Shown here one piece after another: positions 26,506-34,501 of a stretch of DNA of 64,000 nucleotides. Source of the DNA: Massilia sp. IC2-278 (lineage in GTDB: Bacteria > Pseudomonadota > Gammaproteobacteria > Burkholderiales > Burkholderiaceae_D). The stretch spans positions 372,001-436,000 of the forward strand of contig NZ_JAJFES010000001.1 of NCBI RefSeq assembly GCF_020708045.1, written 5' to 3'. The notes beneath the pieces were generated by a model that ran no database searches, was not told the DNA's origin, and worked only from the letters and a program-made list of their open reading frames with translations. Every line of letters starts with the position of its first letter. Within the stretch, counting starts at the first letter, position 1. The translations under genes were made by a program, and so were the position numbers.

Positions 26506-28851
26506 ATGCAGACAGCCATCGACAAGATCCGCGAACTGCGCGCGCTGCACGACGACGGCCTGCTGAGCCGCCAGGAGTTCGACCAGCGCAAGAACGCGAT
26601 CCTCGATGCGGCCCACGCGCTGCCGGAGCCGGCGCAGCCCGACAAGGCGCGCCAGGCCGCGCGCGGCACGGAACTCGGCCTGATGCAGGGCCAGCATGTG
26701 GGCCCGGCCAACCGCCGTTACCGGCTCGAGCGCCTGATCGCGCACGGCGGCATGGGGCAGGTGTGGCAGGCCACCGATCTGGCGACCCACGCCGAGCTGG
26801 GCCACAGTGCCCAGGTGGCGCTGAAGATCCTCTCTCCCGAACTGACCGAGAGCGCCAGCCACGCCAAGCTGCTGGTGCAGGAAGCCACGCGCGCGCGGCG
26901 CCTGGCGCACGAACACATTGTGCGCGTGTACGACTGGGCCCAGGACCCGGCCACGGCCAGCTACTTCGTGATCATGGAGTGCCTGGAGGGCGAGGACCTG
27001 GAGGCCATGTTAACGAGCGAGTCGGGCCCGCCGCTGCCGCTGGCGCGCTCGCTCGCTTTACTGCGGCCGGTGGCCGAGGCCCTCGACTATGCCTGGGACC
27101 GGCACGGCCTGGTGCACCGCGACATCAAGCCGGCGAATGTCTTCGTCACCGCCAGGGGCGAGGTCAAGCTGCTCGACTTCGGCATCGCAGCGCGTGCGCG
27201 CCAGGGCGCCATGTCGCCGCTGGAAGCGCCGGCCGTATCCGGCACGCCCGGCTACCGCGCGCCGGAAGCGGCCACGCCCGGCCTGACGCCGGCCCGCACG
27301 CTGGACGTGTATTCGGTGGCGGCGATGGTCTACCGCATGGTCGGCGGCGCGCTGCCGGCCGGCGCCGTCGACACGCTGGCCCGCCCCGAGGCGCTGGCCG
27401 AGCCGCAGTGGCAGGCGCTGCGGCTCGGCCTGGCGCCGGACCCGGCGACGCGGCCGGAGAGCGTGTCGGCGCTGCTGGCGCGGTTGGATGGGGCCGCGCC
27501 GGAGCCGGAAACGCCGCCCGTGCAGGACGCGGTGGCGGAGACGCCGCCGCTGGCGCAGCCGGCGGCAGTCGAGCCGGCAGTAGCAGGGCCGACGACGGTA
27601 GAACCGGTGGCGGGTGAGCCGGCAGGGACGGCGCCCGTACCGGACGCCGCGCCTGCGCAGCCGAGGCCGCCCGCAGCGCGCGTGCCGAGCGAACGCGCCC
27701 GTGCCGAAGCCGCGGCGGCAGCGGCGGCCCAGGCGGCGGCCGAACGCCTGCGCCGCGAACAGCAGCGCCGCGAGCGCCAGGAAGCCGAGGAAGCGCGGCG
27801 GGCGCGGCGCGAAGCCCTGCGCGAGCAGCTGCGCGTGCGCCAGGCGGAAGAGGTGGCCAAGGCGCGCCAGGCCCAGGACGAAGCCCAGCGCAAGGTCATG
27901 CAGGCCAGGGCCGCGGCGGCTTACCTGGCCGAGCAGGAACGGGCGCGCGCCAAGGCGGCGCAAGCGCAGGAAGCGCCGGCGTCCGACACAGCCAAGCCGG
28001 GACAGGCCCCGGCGCTGCTGATGCGCGACCGCTTCCTCGACGGCAGCGCCCAGGGGCCGGAACTGGTGGTGCTGCGCGCCGGCCGCTTCCAGATGGGCTC
28101 ACCCGAACACGAGCGCAAGATCGCGATGGCGGCCGGCGCCCAGAAGAACTGGCTGGCGCGCGAAACGCCCCAGCACTGGGTCGGCATCGCACGTCCCTTC
28201 GCCATGGGGCGCTACCCGGTGACTGTGGGCGAATGGCGCGTCTTCGCCAGGGCCACGCGCTGGCAGCCGGACGGCGACGTCGACTGGGCGGCGCCGGGCT
28301 TCCCGCAGAGCGACATGCATCCGGTGGTCGGCGTGTCCTGGGTCGATGCGCAGCGCTACCTGGCCTGGCTGGCGGAAGCCACCGGGCAGCGCTACCGCCT
28401 GCCGAGCGAAGCCGAGTGGGAATACGCCTGCCGCGCCGGCACCAAAACCGCCTTCAGCTTCGGCGACAGCATCGGCACCGACCTCGCCAACTACGACGGC
28501 AACTTCACCTGGAACGGCGGCGCGCGCGGCGAATACCGGCGCGGCACCACGCCGGTGACCCAGTTCGCGCCGAATCCCTGGGGCCTGCATGACATGCACG
28601 GCAACGTCTGGGAATGGGTGCAGGACGTCATGCACGACAGCTACGAAGGCGCGCCGCTCGACGGCAGCGCCTGGGAAGAGGGCGGCGACCGCGCGCGGCG
28701 GGTGCTGCGCGGCGGCTCCTGGCTATACAACCCGCGCTACCTGCGCTCGGCGCTGCGAAATGGGTTCTCGGCGGTGATGTCGAACGATATCGTCGGGTTC
28801 CGGGTGGTGCGCGAATTGCCGGCGGCGGAAGGGGATGTTGGAGTTTCCTGA
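26506..28851 (+). CDS. Ser/Thr protein kinase fused to a formylglycine-enzyme-like domain
   Basis: 781 residues in four parts. A SHOCT-like helix pair (5-33, IRELRALHDDGLLSRQEFDQ) opens the protein. The kinase (about 72-330) has GGMGQVW at the ATP loop, VALKIL with Lys107, HRDIKPANV with catalytic Asp206, DFG at 224-226, and the GTPGYRAPE activation end. A Pro/Ala then Arg/Glu-rich coiled coil (about 340-500) links to a formylglycine-generating-enzyme (FGE/SUMF1) fold (about 505-778; MHGNVWEWVQD, RVLRGGSW, IVGFRVV). The two Cys used by true FGE enzymes are absent from the region after GGSW, so this domain is probably a binding module, as in other kinase-FGE fusions. No membrane segment seen. 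Confidence 0.9.
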   Translation: MQTAIDKIRELRALHDDGLLSRQEFDQRKNAILDAAHALPEPAQPDKARQAARGTELGLMQGQHVGPANRRYRLERLIAHGGMGQVWQATDLATHAELGHSAQVALKILSPELTESASHAKLLVQEATRARRLAHEHIVRVYDWAQDPATASYFVIMECLEGEDLEAMLTSESGPPLPLARSLALLRPVAEALDYAWDRHGLVHRDIKPANVFVTARGEVKLLDFGIAARARQGAMSPLEAPAVSGTPGYRAPEAATPGLTPARTLDVYSVAAMVYRMVGGALPAGAVDTLARPEALAEPQWQALRLGLAPDPATRPESVSALLARLDGAAPEPETPPVQDAVAETPPLAQPAAVEPAVAGPTTVEPVAGEPAGTAPVPDAAPAQPRPPAARVPSERARAEAAAAAAAQAAAERLRREQQRRERQEAEEARRARREALREQLRVRQAEEVAKARQAQDEAQRKVMQARAAAAYLAEQERARAKAAQAQEAPASDTAKPGQAPALLMRDRFLDGSAQGPELVVLRAGRFQMGSPEHERKIAMAAGAQKNWLARETPQHWVGIARPFAMGRYPVTVGEWRVFARATRWQPDGDVDWAAPGFPQSDMHPVVGVSWVDAQRYLAWLAEATGQRYRLPSEAEWEYACRAGTKTAFSFGDSIGTDLANYDGNFTWNGGARGEYRRGTTPVTQFAPNPWGLHDMHGNVWEWVQDVMHDSYEGAPLDGSAWEEGGDRARRVLRGGSWLYNPRYLRSALRNGFSAVMSNDIVGFRVVRELPAAEGDVGVS

Positions 28852-28944
28852 GTGCGATTGATCGAGGGCTAGCGTGCGCCATGTGCCGGCGGCAGGCGTA
28901 GGCTGGAGACTCCCGATAGTGCTTGGTTTGTGGGAGGACGAATC

Positions 28945-29055
28945 GTGAACATTCCCGAAGAGCTGCGGATTCCTGCGATCGTGTTCGGGCTGCAGGCCGC
29001 ATTGCTGGCTGGCTGCGCGTTGATCTTCCTGGTGTTGTTGCCGCTGGGGCATTAG
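28945..29055 (+). CDS. 36-residue single-span membrane peptide
   Basis: Starts at a GTG with GGGAGGA six bases upstream. A short polar N-terminus (NIPEELRIP) is followed by a single hydrophobic helix (AIVFGLQAALLAGCALIFLV) ending in LLPLGH. No family recognised, but a good ribosome site, a clean hydrophobic span and a position 93 bases after the kinase gene make it a credible small gene. It is the last reading frame of the plus-strand run before the inverted repeat. Confidence 0.5.
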   Translation: MNIPEELRIPAIVFGLQAALLAGCALIFLVLLPLGH

Positions 29056-29084
29056 GGCGGCCAACCGAAGCGTTGGCAGCAACC

Positions 29085-29269
29085 GTACGGTGGGCACCCC
29101 GTGCCCACGCGGATGCGTGCGTCGTGTTGACTGCGTTTCGGCCGTGCTGCCTGTTTCTTGCCGACGTTCGCAAATGATCATTGCAAACGTTTGCGACGGA
29201 CGGATGTTTCGGCCGGAATGCCGATATCGCTGCTCCACCTTCCGCGTGGGCACGGAGTGCCCACCGTAC
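29085..29269. repeat. inverted pair of REP-like palindromes around a 129-base core
   Basis: GTACGGTGGGCACC (29,085) reaches CCACGCGG at 29,112; the opposite copy runs from 29,242 (CCGCGTGGGCAC) to 29,269 (CCGTAC). The 28-base arms are near-identical with compensating stem changes. The core contains TCGCAAA and TTTGCGA half-sites around a TGATCA centre. The far end touches the stop of the FHA gene at 29,273. Could be a small non-autonomous element or a bidirectional transcript end. Confidence 0.7.
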
Positions 29270-29272
29270 GGT

Positions 29273-30784
29273 TTAAGCCAACGACTCGCGGGGCCCGCGG
29301 CTCTGTGCTCGCGTGGTGACGCTTGTTCGCATTTCCGGATACGCGCTCGCTGAAAAACCCGTTCCACGCGGCCACCCTGTGATCCGCTCGAACGCGGTAG
29401 CCGGCGTCAGCGGCGTCTCGTCGCCTCCGGTCCCGGCCGCCCAGAACCCGCCGTCGCGGTGAAACAACAGCGGCAAGCCAAGCGCGCCACCGTGCGCGGC
29501 ACTGCCCGGCTGCCTGTCCGGATCGACGATATACAAGGCCTCGTACGCCATGCCCGCATCCACGCGCTGCAGCACCAGCGCGTGCGGCAGCACGGCAGCC
29601 ACTTCCAGCGTCACGATGCCGGGAATGCTGGCCGTCAGTTCGATGCGCATGCCCGGATGCAGCCTGACCGATTTGTGCTTGCCCGGCCAGACGCCGTCAA
29701 CCAGCAGCCCGTAGCGCGACACGTCCTCGATCTCGAAACCTTCGCGCCCGCGCCGGATCACGGCATGCTGGCCCGACAGCCGACGCGTCAGGCCTTCCAG
29801 CGTGGGACCGTGCTCGAGATGGTGGGCCAGCAGGATGTCGGCCTCGCCATCGGCGCGCCCCAGCACGCATTCGTCGAGCGCGAACAGGCGCAGGCGGCGC
29901 GCACGCGGCAGGTCGCCGGCGGGCAGTTCGAGGCAGGCCGTGCTGGCCGGGCAAGGGTGAATAGCGGGCTGGGCCGGCACGTCGATTTCCAGCAATTCCT
30001 CGTCCCAGGCGATGCTGGTCACGCCGAGGTCGATCTTGCCGCCGTGGGCGTCCAGCGCATCCAGGTCCAGGTGGGCGATGCCGGCATTGCTGGCATTCAC
30101 GTCGATGTCGACCCGCCCGCCGCCGGTGCGCGCCTGCACCCGCGCGATCGAGGCGTCGTCGGCATGCACGCGCACGTTCTTGTGGGTGGCGAGGAAGGTC
30201 TGGTGGATGTCGCGCAGGCTGGCGTCGGCGCGCGGGGCAAGGATCAGCAGCGTGGCGACCCAGGTGCGGGCCGGCTGGCTGCGGCTGTGCAGTTCGAGTT
30301 CGACCCGGTACTGGCCGTGCTCCAGCCCGCGCGAGGAAAACTCGAGGAAGACCGGCAGCCAGTCGCCGCGCAGGGTGCGGGTGAAGCCGTGGCGCTCGCC
30401 GCCCTCGAGGCGCAGGCGCGAGCTGGCCAGCAGCGTGACCTGCGGCGCGCAATCGGCCGGCATGCCGCGCAGTTCGAGTTTCAGCACCTGGCGCCCGCCG
30501 GCCGCGCGCGGGTCGAAACCGCTGACGTGCAGGTGCGGGCGCCGGGGAGAGGCGGAAATCGGGGCGGAGATGGGTCCGGAAGTCGGTGCAGGGATCGACG
30601 AATGGTCCGCTGCCGCCACGATGGTCGGGCCAGCAAGGGTCTCGAAACCCTCGGCGCCAGCGGACGCAGGGGGCAGCGAAAACTCGGCAGGCGCCGGCTG
30701 CGGGTGACCGTGCGCGCAGGCAGCATCCCCTGGCATCACCCAGACGGTGCAATGCGGATGCGCGGGATTGCTGCAACGGTTCAT
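29273..30784 (-). CDS. FHA-domain protein with Cys-rich N-terminus
   Basis: 503 residues. The N-terminus (MNRCSNPAHPHCTVWVMPG, then CAHGHPQ) carries a Cys/His set that could bind zinc. A low-complexity Pro/Ala linker follows; 100-300 is beta-rich and not recognised. The FHA domain is at about 305-400: LGRADGEADI, then SGQHAVIRR (the Ser-x-x-His pair) and IEDVSRYGLLVDG (Asp-x-Ser). FHA domains bind phospho-Thr peptides, so a partner of the two kinases here is expected. The last ~100 residues are unassigned. Terminal gene of the minus-strand run; no membrane segment. Confidence 0.82.
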   Translation of the reverse strand: MNRCSNPAHPHCTVWVMPGDAACAHGHPQPAPAEFSLPPASAGAEGFETLAGPTIVAAADHSSIPAPTSGPISAPISASPRRPHLHVSGFDPRAAGGRQVLKLELRGMPADCAPQVTLLASSRLRLEGGERHGFTRTLRGDWLPVFLEFSSRGLEHGQYRVELELHSRSQPARTWVATLLILAPRADASLRDIHQTFLATHKNVRVHADDASIARVQARTGGGRVDIDVNASNAGIAHLDLDALDAHGGKIDLGVTSIAWDEELLEIDVPAQPAIHPCPASTACLELPAGDLPRARRLRLFALDECVLGRADGEADILLAHHLEHGPTLEGLTRRLSGQHAVIRRGREGFEIEDVSRYGLLVDGVWPGKHKSVRLHPGMRIELTASIPGIVTLEVAAVLPHALVLQRVDAGMAYEALYIVDPDRQPGSAAHGGALGLPLLFHRDGGFWAAGTGGDETPLTPATAFERITGWPRGTGFSASAYPEMRTSVTTRAQSRGPRESLA

Positions 30785-30889
30785 GGAAATAGCCTGACTA
30801 GCGACCGGGCCAGCTTACGCGTTTTGGCTCGGCAGTGGCGCGCGATTATGGGTTAAAAATTGATTCTACGCACTATTTCCTATTTTAAA

Positions 30890-31843
30890 TCAATTGTTTG
30901 CCGGCAGAGCCGTTTCGTCGCGCCGGAATGGGCGAAAGCGCAACACGATCGCGGTCAGGTTATCCGGCTGCAGGCCGACCGGCGGGCGTTCCTCCATCTC
31001 GGCGAACAGCGCCTCCAGCCCGTCCGCGGCGCCGTGCCCGCACAGCAGGCGCGGCCAGCGTGCGACGAACTCGGCCTGGTCGGCGCAGGACCAGAAGCCG
31101 TCGGTGGCCAGCAGGTAGCTGCAATCCGGCCGCAGCGACACCGCGCGGCGGTCGGGCAGGGCGCGCAGCCAGGGCGGCAGGTTGCCGGCATCGAGGGCGA
31201 ACAGGCCGTCTTCCAGGTGGCGCGGGTCGGCAAAGGTGTTCCCGAGGATAAAAGCCTGGGCGATCTGCGGCCAGTGCTCGCCATGCACCTGGCGCCGCCA
31301 GTCGGCCTCGCCGAGCAGGCCGAGCATGGCATAGGCCGTGGTCGGCACGTGGTCGACCGTGAGCGGGGCCACGCCCGCGGGCTGGATCTCGACCAGGCGC
31401 GAATCGCCCGCATGCCACAGCAGGGGCGCGCCGAGGGGCGGGATTTCCAGCAGGGTGAGCGTGGTGCCGGGGCGCGGCCCGTGTTCGCCGAGGGCGTCGA
31501 AACGCGCCTGCAGCGCGGCATGCAAAGCATCGAGGTGGGCCGACAGCACGCCGATGTCGCTGCAGGCCGGGATCGCCAGCAAGCCTTCGGCGGCGGCTTC
31601 GGCCGCTTCGCGCCCATGCCCGTGCCCGCCCATGCCGTCCAGCACGGCCAGGCGCACGTGGCCGGCGGGCCAGCCCGGCACGCGCTGGCGCAGCTCGGCG
31701 CCGCCGCGCAGCAGGGCTGCATGGCCGTCGGCGCCGACCAGCACGCAGTTGTCCTGGTTTTCGGCGCGCGTGACCGGCCCGGCGCCGATGCTGCTGCGCG
31801 CGGCGACGTCGAGACGGGGACCAAACTGCAAACCTTCGAACAT
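30890..31843 (-). CDS. PP2C-family Ser/Thr protein phosphatase
   Basis: 317 residues, complete. Metal-site motifs of the PPM/PP2C family are visible: RAENQDN near the start, VLDGMGGHGHG with the two-Asp/Gly core, LWHAGDSRL, LLATDGFW and QPDNLTAIVLRF near the end. It should remove phosphates from Ser/Thr proteins, presumably those written by the two kinases of the locus. Start at ATG 31,841-31,843, with GAGG eight bases upstream; earlier in-frame ATGs lie inside the opposite-strand acetyltransferase gene. Cytosolic; no membrane segment. Confidence 0.9.
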   Translation of the reverse strand: MFEGLQFGPRLDVAARSSIGAGPVTRAENQDNCVLVGADGHAALLRGGAELRQRVPGWPAGHVRLAVLDGMGGHGHGREAAEAAAEGLLAIPACSDIGVLSAHLDALHAALQARFDALGEHGPRPGTTLTLLEIPPLGAPLLWHAGDSRLVEIQPAGVAPLTVDHVPTTAYAMLGLLGEADWRRQVHGEHWPQIAQAFILGNTFADPRHLEDGLFALDAGNLPPWLRALPDRRAVSLRPDCSYLLATDGFWSCADQAEFVARWPRLLCGHGAADGLEALFAEMEERPPVGLQPDNLTAIVLRFRPFRRDETALPANN

Positions 31844-31943
31844 GCGCGCTGCCTCGGGCAAGTGGAAAAAACGGGGTGGCGGGAGCGGTGCTCCGTGCTC
31901 ATGGTAAGCTAGCTTGCATCTTTGGCAAAGTCCCGCACCGCTC

Positions 31944-32402
31944 ATGCTGATCCGGCCCCTCCTCGACTCCGACCTGCCCGCGGCCGCGCGCCTGCTGCGC
32001 GAGGCTGCGATCGAATTCATCGTCCACGAATCGACGCCGGAAGGCGCGGCGACCTTCCTGCGCGAGAACGACGAAGACGGCTTGCGCAACTACGTGCGCA
32101 GCGGGCACGTGTACCACGTAGCGGAAAGCGAGGGCACGCTGGCCGGCTTCATCGGCATCCGCGCCAACAACCACCTGTTCCACCTGTTCGTCGACAAGCG
32201 CTGGCACGGCCAGGGCCTGGCGCGGCGCCTGTGGCAGGTGGCGCGGCGCGCGGCGATCGAGCGCGGCGGCGACGGCGCCTTCCTGGTCAATTCCTCGAAC
32301 CACGCGGTGTGCGTGTACGAGGCCTTCGGCTTCGTGCGCATGGCGCCGACCCAGTGCGTGAAGGGGCTGTACTTCAACCCGATGCGCTACACGCCGGCAT
32401 AA
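31944..32402 (+). CDS. GNAT-family N-acetyltransferase
   Basis: 152 residues. The GNAT acetyl-CoA motif is clear in LFVDKRWHGQGLARRLWQVA (V-x-x-x-x-x-GQG-x-A), with the final FLVNSSNHAVCVYEAFGF segment as usual. Substrate unknown. It lies on the plus strand, inside an otherwise minus-strand gene run, 100 bases from the PP2C start (divergent) and eight bases from the SH3 stop (convergent). That placement suggests a later insertion or an unrelated gene; no transcriptional link to the locus is implied. Confidence 0.93.
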   Translation: MLIRPLLDSDLPAAARLLREAAIEFIVHESTPEGAATFLRENDEDGLRNYVRSGHVYHVAESEGTLAGFIGIRANNHLFHLFVDKRWHGQGLARRLWQVARRAAIERGGDGAFLVNSSNHAVCVYEAFGFVRMAPTQCVKGLYFNPMRYTPA

Positions 32403-32410
32403 ACCGGACA

Positions 32411-32887
32411 TCATCGGTGCGCTTCGTCGGCGCGGCGCAGCCACAGGCTGCTGGCCCAGCCTTCGCGCGCTTCGCCCGCGACCTCGGCGCGCACCTGCCA
32501 CCAGTCGCCATCCTGCATGCCGGTTGCGGTGACGATGGCGCCGGCCGGCAGCACGGTCAAGCGGTCGGCGCCGACGCCGACCGCCGCGCGCAGGTTCAGG
32601 GCGTCGGCCACGCGGTAGCTGCGGCCGGGCAGGGGCGTTTCCTGGTGGCTGGCAAAGAGCGGGGCCGCCCCGGCCTGCGCTGTCTCGGCCTGTGCTGCCT
32701 CGGCCGGCGCCGGCGCTGCAAACCACCACAGGGCGCTGCCGATGGCGCCGGTGCCCGCCACCAGCACCGCCAGCGCACGCGCGTTGGCGCGTTTCCACCA
32801 GAGGCGCGGCGTCAACCAGGCGGCCGCCACCAGGGTCAGGACCAGCGCCGCGCCGAAGCAGGCCAGCGCGGTGAGCGCGGCGGACAC
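32411..32887 (-). CDS. membrane-anchored bacterial SH3-domain protein
   Basis: 158 residues: two hydrophobic segments (ALACFGAALVLTLVAAAWL and ALAVLVAGTGAIGSALWWF, about 8-25 and 38-56), an Ala/Pro/Glu linker, and an SH3b domain (about 92-155; VADALNLRAAVGVGADRLTVLPAGAIVTATGMQDGDWW pattern, given here as positions). SH3b domains commonly bind peptidoglycan peptides or proteins. It is the smallest gene of the minus run, three bases after the preceding gene, so almost certainly the same transcript. Confidence 0.82.
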   Translation of the reverse strand: MSAALTALACFGAALVLTLVAAAWLTPRLWWKRANARALAVLVAGTGAIGSALWWFAAPAPAEAAQAETAQAGAAPLFASHQETPLPGRSYRVADALNLRAAVGVGADRLTVLPAGAIVTATGMQDGDWWQVRAEVAGEAREGWASSLWLRRADEAHR

Positions 32888-32890
32888 CGC

Positions 32891-34501
32891 TCAGCCCTCG
32901 ACGCGCAGCACGTAATGGCCGGCGACGATGTGGTGGCCGGCCGGCACGTGGCAGGGCGCGTCAAGCCCATGCTCGATCAGGGCCACGAAGCCGAGCCGCT
33001 CATCGAGGTGGTACAGGGCCTGGGTCGGCGACAGGCGGGCGACGCGGAAGCCGTCCGGGCCAGGCTCGACGCTGACGGCGTTGCGCGACAGGCCGAGGCG
33101 GTCGGCGCTGCCGGCATCCAGGCCGTCCGCGCCGCGCAGGCAGCCGGCGGCATCGAGTACGCGTAGGCCGGCCAGGGCTTGGGCGCCGCGGCCAAAGGCG
33201 ATGCGCACGCCGCCCGGCACCGGCAGCGAAGGCGCCTGCGGCAGGCAGACCAGGGCGCTGTAGCGGTCGGCCATCTCCGGGGCCGGCGCCAGCACCCGCA
33301 GGTCGACGCCGTCGACCGGCGCGAAGCGGTTCGGCACCGCGATGCGCTGGCGTCCGGCGGCGCCGACCGCGTACACCTCGTCGGCCTCGTCCACGGCAAA
33401 GCCGATCAGCGCATCCTTGCCGGGTGCGCCCGCTACCAGGTTGCGGTCGAGGGCGAATTCGAGCAGGCCGGCGCCGGTCTCGCGGTAGCGGCTCAGGCGC
33501 GGCAGGGCTAGCGCGGCCAGGGCGATGCGCTGGCGCGCCACCGGCGCAAAGGTCGCTTCGTCCGCCGGCATGCGCGCGCTGGCGCGGTGCAGGGCGGGCG
33601 TGGCGGTCAGTTCGGCATCGTCCGGCGTGCGGGCGCGGGTCTTCCAGACGGCGGGCGCGCGGCTGGGTGCGGGCGGCGCGCTGGCCGGGCGTGCAGGGGC
33701 GGAGTTGCCTGGCATTGGGCTCAATGCGGTAGCTGACGCCGTGCCTGATACGGTAGCCAGGGCCGCGGCCGGATTGCTGCGCGCGATCTTCAGCAGCAGG
33801 CGTCCCGCATTGCCCGGCGTGTCGCCGTGGCGCGCGCGGATCGTGTAGTAGCCGGCGGCGGCGTCGAAGCTGCACTCGAAAGCCTCTTTCGGGCGCACGT
33901 GCACTTCCATCGGCGCATCCGGTCCATCGTTGATCAGGAGGATGGCGCCGTCGAGGGCGAAGGGCCAGCCGGGCACGGCGCAGGTGGCGCTGGCGGCGTC
34001 GTGGCCGAGCACGGTCAGGCGCTGATGCGGATAGATCGGGCAGACGGTCTGCCAGATGGCGCTGTCGCGCGACACGCTCACCGTGTATTGCACCTGCTCG
34101 CCCGGCGCCGGCAGGTAGACGGCGTGGCCGAACTTGACCTCCACCTGGCCCGCTTCCAACTGCTCCGAGCCAACCACGTGGTAGCGCACTTCGTCGGCGC
34201 CGAGCAGGTCGCCGAAGTCCTTCTGGTGCAGCGACTGCAGGGTTTGCGCCAGGTCGCGCACGCGCGCGCCGCGGGTCAGGTGGCGGTCGTCGTCGACCTC
34301 GTCCTGGGGCAGCACCAGGGTGACGTGGGAAAAGCAGCGGGTGGCGGCGCGCCCGCGCTGCTCGCGCGGCGAACGCTCCAATAAATCGCGCAGCAGCGGG
34401 CGGCGTGCGAACAGCGCCAGGCCCGGGGCCTGCCACAGCGCTTCGGCATTGAACACGTCGTTCACCTTGCCCAGGGATTCGTGTTGGACGTAGACCGGCA
34501 T
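32891..34501 (-). CDS. large soluble protein with FHA-like C-terminal domain
   Basis: 536 residues; not recognised overall. N-terminal 240 residues are a mixed alpha/beta domain (VLPQDEVDDDRHLTRGARV, QYTVSVSRDSAIWQTVC). A Pro/Ala/Thr-rich hinge at about 245-320 separates a second beta-rich domain. The last ~75 residues resemble an FHA fold: LGLSRNAVSVEPGPDGFRV, then HIVAGHYVLRV at the end, where SRNAVSV stands where FHA has S-R-x-H-A. The His is missing, so phospho-binding may be altered. The start codon lies 40 bases inside the end of the SEDS gene, on the same strand. Confidence 0.6.
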   Translation of the reverse strand: MPVYVQHESLGKVNDVFNAEALWQAPGLALFARRPLLRDLLERSPREQRGRAATRCFSHVTLVLPQDEVDDDRHLTRGARVRDLAQTLQSLHQKDFGDLLGADEVRYHVVGSEQLEAGQVEVKFGHAVYLPAPGEQVQYTVSVSRDSAIWQTVCPIYPHQRLTVLGHDAASATCAVPGWPFALDGAILLINDGPDAPMEVHVRPKEAFECSFDAAAGYYTIRARHGDTPGNAGRLLLKIARSNPAAALATVSGTASATALSPMPGNSAPARPASAPPAPSRAPAVWKTRARTPDDAELTATPALHRASARMPADEATFAPVARQRIALAALALPRLSRYRETGAGLLEFALDRNLVAGAPGKDALIGFAVDEADEVYAVGAAGRQRIAVPNRFAPVDGVDLRVLAPAPEMADRYSALVCLPQAPSLPVPGGVRIAFGRGAQALAGLRVLDAAGCLRGADGLDAGSADRLGLSRNAVSVEPGPDGFRVARLSPTQALYHLDERLGFVALIEHGLDAPCHVPAGHHIVAGHYVLRVEG

